Origin: Antedon bifida
Taxonomy: Eukaryota > Echinodermata > Crinoidea > Comatulida > Antedonidae
Reading direction: 5' to 3'
NCBI GenBank assembly: GCA_963402885.1
Contig: OY727093.1
Coordinates: 9,373,501 to 9,437,500 of the forward strand
DNA: 64,000 bases
Shown: in pieces, positions 59,734 through 64,000 of the stretch
Numbering within the stretch: the first letter of the stretch is position 1
Layout of the letters: each line of letters starts with the position of its first letter
Notes under the pieces: generated by a model
Seen by the model: only the letters and a program-made list of their open reading frames with translations
Databases searched by the model: none
Told to the model about the DNA's origin: nothing
Position numbers and translations under genes: made by a program

Positions 59734-60491
59734 AAAAAAAAATCGCATTCCATTAAGGCGTTCAATAATATTACAGTATTATAAAATCAGTGTAGCTAAT
59801 CTATACAATGTTCAATGTCTAGACAGGTTTTTCTTTGTTATATTTTCTTACACAATTTTTTATCCAATTGGGAGCCAATTTATTCCCATAAATCTTGCTG
59901 GTAAAACTGGCTTAATAACAAACAATATTCAATCCACAATTATAATACATGTGTGAATCTAAATTCATTTTAACTGTTCACATTTCATGATATATTTCTT
60001 AATTTATTACATTACTACATTAAAAATATTGAATTTTATGAATATGATGATACCAATTGGAACTATTTCATTTGCATATAAATACTAGTACTACTTTATT
60101 TAGAAAATACTGTTATTATTCTATGCAGTAGGTTATTGAATTTGTATACATTTGGACTCTATTTTATCTCAGGACATTGGAGGTACATTGTATGGACAAT
60201 TTTTATATTCTTAAACAAGCCTTTTAGAACATTACATTTTTATACCCATGCCATTCATTGGATCAATGTCTACAGACTACATCCTATAGTGGGCATATGA
60301 ACCTCCTCAGGAGAATGTAATATTTTTAAGGATATGGACCACACTGTAAATTACCTTGATAATCATTGGTGCGATACATCACCACACTGCTACCTTAAAT
60401 TGAGTTGCTGTGACCGACTATCACACACATAAAATTTAAAATGATCATCATGAAGTATAACCTACACTGTATGAGTAAATAATAAACACAC

Positions 60492-63473
<2,982 letters not shown>

Positions 63474-64000
63474 TTTTCTTGATTTACATCTCACACTTCC
63501 CTCGATAAAGATGCATTATGGGGAGGGGCACTTCCGCCATCCTACAAGAGCGCACTCTACAGTTTAAATCATTGATTGTGGTGGTGGTGGTATATTTTTT
63601 TTTCCATTTCTATGTATAAAATTCTCATTGTCAGTAACATCTCCTATTCAATTCGTATGAAAAAAATATCCCTTATTTTTACGTAGCAGTGAACGAATTG
63701 TTTGAATTGGAAAAAGTATAATGACACTGAAGTTAAACATTATGCGGGTCTATAAAAATAGTGGATTTTTCCTCCTTGATGTGCCCGGTGACGAGACCAC
63801 CAGAATCAGACTACATTATCGTGATAATTTGATGAATAATAAGAATAATACCGCGTATAAATAAATGGATACTAAGAGATGAATAATGGATGAATATCGG
63901 CCTGCAGAATAACAAAACGTACGGTACATTACCAACAATATTTTTATTTTTACCGTTGATTTGTTTATGAATTCTAATTCAAACCACATGATATTGATGT
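63474..64000 (-). promoter_or_regulatory. ABI upstream region
   Basis: The 527 bp upstream of the ABI start codon contain the likely promoter and 5' UTR on the minus strand. The proximal part holds CG-containing sequence near 63,480-63,560. No clear TATA element is visible, and the rest is AT-rich without gene signals. Confidence 0.4.

Larger units (their letters stand above)
57505..60491. other. FLACC1-like upstream region and ABI 3' region
   Basis: 57,505-58,250 is the probable FLACC1-like promoter and 5' UTR, with a GGCCTA-rich patch at 57,670-57,960. From there to 60,491 is AT-rich DNA that must include the ABI 3' UTR. It holds an A-rich minisatellite near 58,690-58,790 and a MITE with a tRNA-like insert at 59,423-59,733. 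No other gene is seen. Confidence 0.55.

Overview
This is a window of animal nuclear DNA. Every recognisable gene except two is split by GT-AG introns, the intergenic DNA is AT-rich, and short transposable elements, tRNA-derived SINEs and satellite DNA are common. Strong enrichment of the palindromic words GGCC, CTAG and TAGGCCTA near gene starts, together with the gene set, suggests an invertebrate deuterostome, probably an echinoderm. The species cannot be fixed from sequence alone.

Layout. (1) 1-14,027, minus strand: 5' two thirds of a SETD2-type H3K36 methyltransferase. The window edge cuts the SET domain. A 7.6-kb first intron holds a hammerhead-ribozyme fold typical of Penelope-like retroelements, a near-perfect 33-bp-arm hairpin and two short palindromic MITEs. 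(2) 15,655-20,466, minus strand: a PIDD1-like protein (LRR, two ZU5, UPA, then two death domains in tandem). (3) 22.2-34.74 kb: a gene-free structure with diverged 65-bp inverted repeats at both ends. Inside are about 58 copies of a 97-bp satellite in one orientation, a central array of 182-195-bp repeats, and about 30 copies of the same 97-bp satellite in the opposite orientation. The terminal repeats carry the core of the satellite unit, so I read it as one large transposon-like element. (4) 35,461-36,420, plus strand: intronless RNF41/Nrdp1 coding sequence. (5) 39,719-43,390, plus strand: seven-exon PLP- and zinc-dependent D-serine dehydratase. (6) 44,910-46,820, plus strand: single-exon TRIM protein with filamin-type Ig (TRIM45-like). 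(7) 48,273-57,504, minus strand: twelve-exon coiled-coil protein resembling FLACC1/ALS2CR12. (8) 60,492-63,473, minus strand: five-exon Abl interactor (ABI1/2).

The genes do not form a pathway. They cover chromatin marking (SETD2), death-domain signalling (PIDD), ubiquitin ligases (RNF41, TRIM), D-amino-acid catabolism, a probable sperm-flagellum or cilium protein, and actin regulation (ABI). One TA-flanked palindromic MITE family occurs at least twelve times, in introns and between genes. The most unusual items are the inverted-repeat-bracketed satellite element, the hammerhead motif, the tandem death domains and altered second autocleavage site of the PIDD-like protein, and a possible SET-less SETD2 terminal exon. 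Splice sites were read by eye from GT/AG signals and frame continuity, without transcript support.
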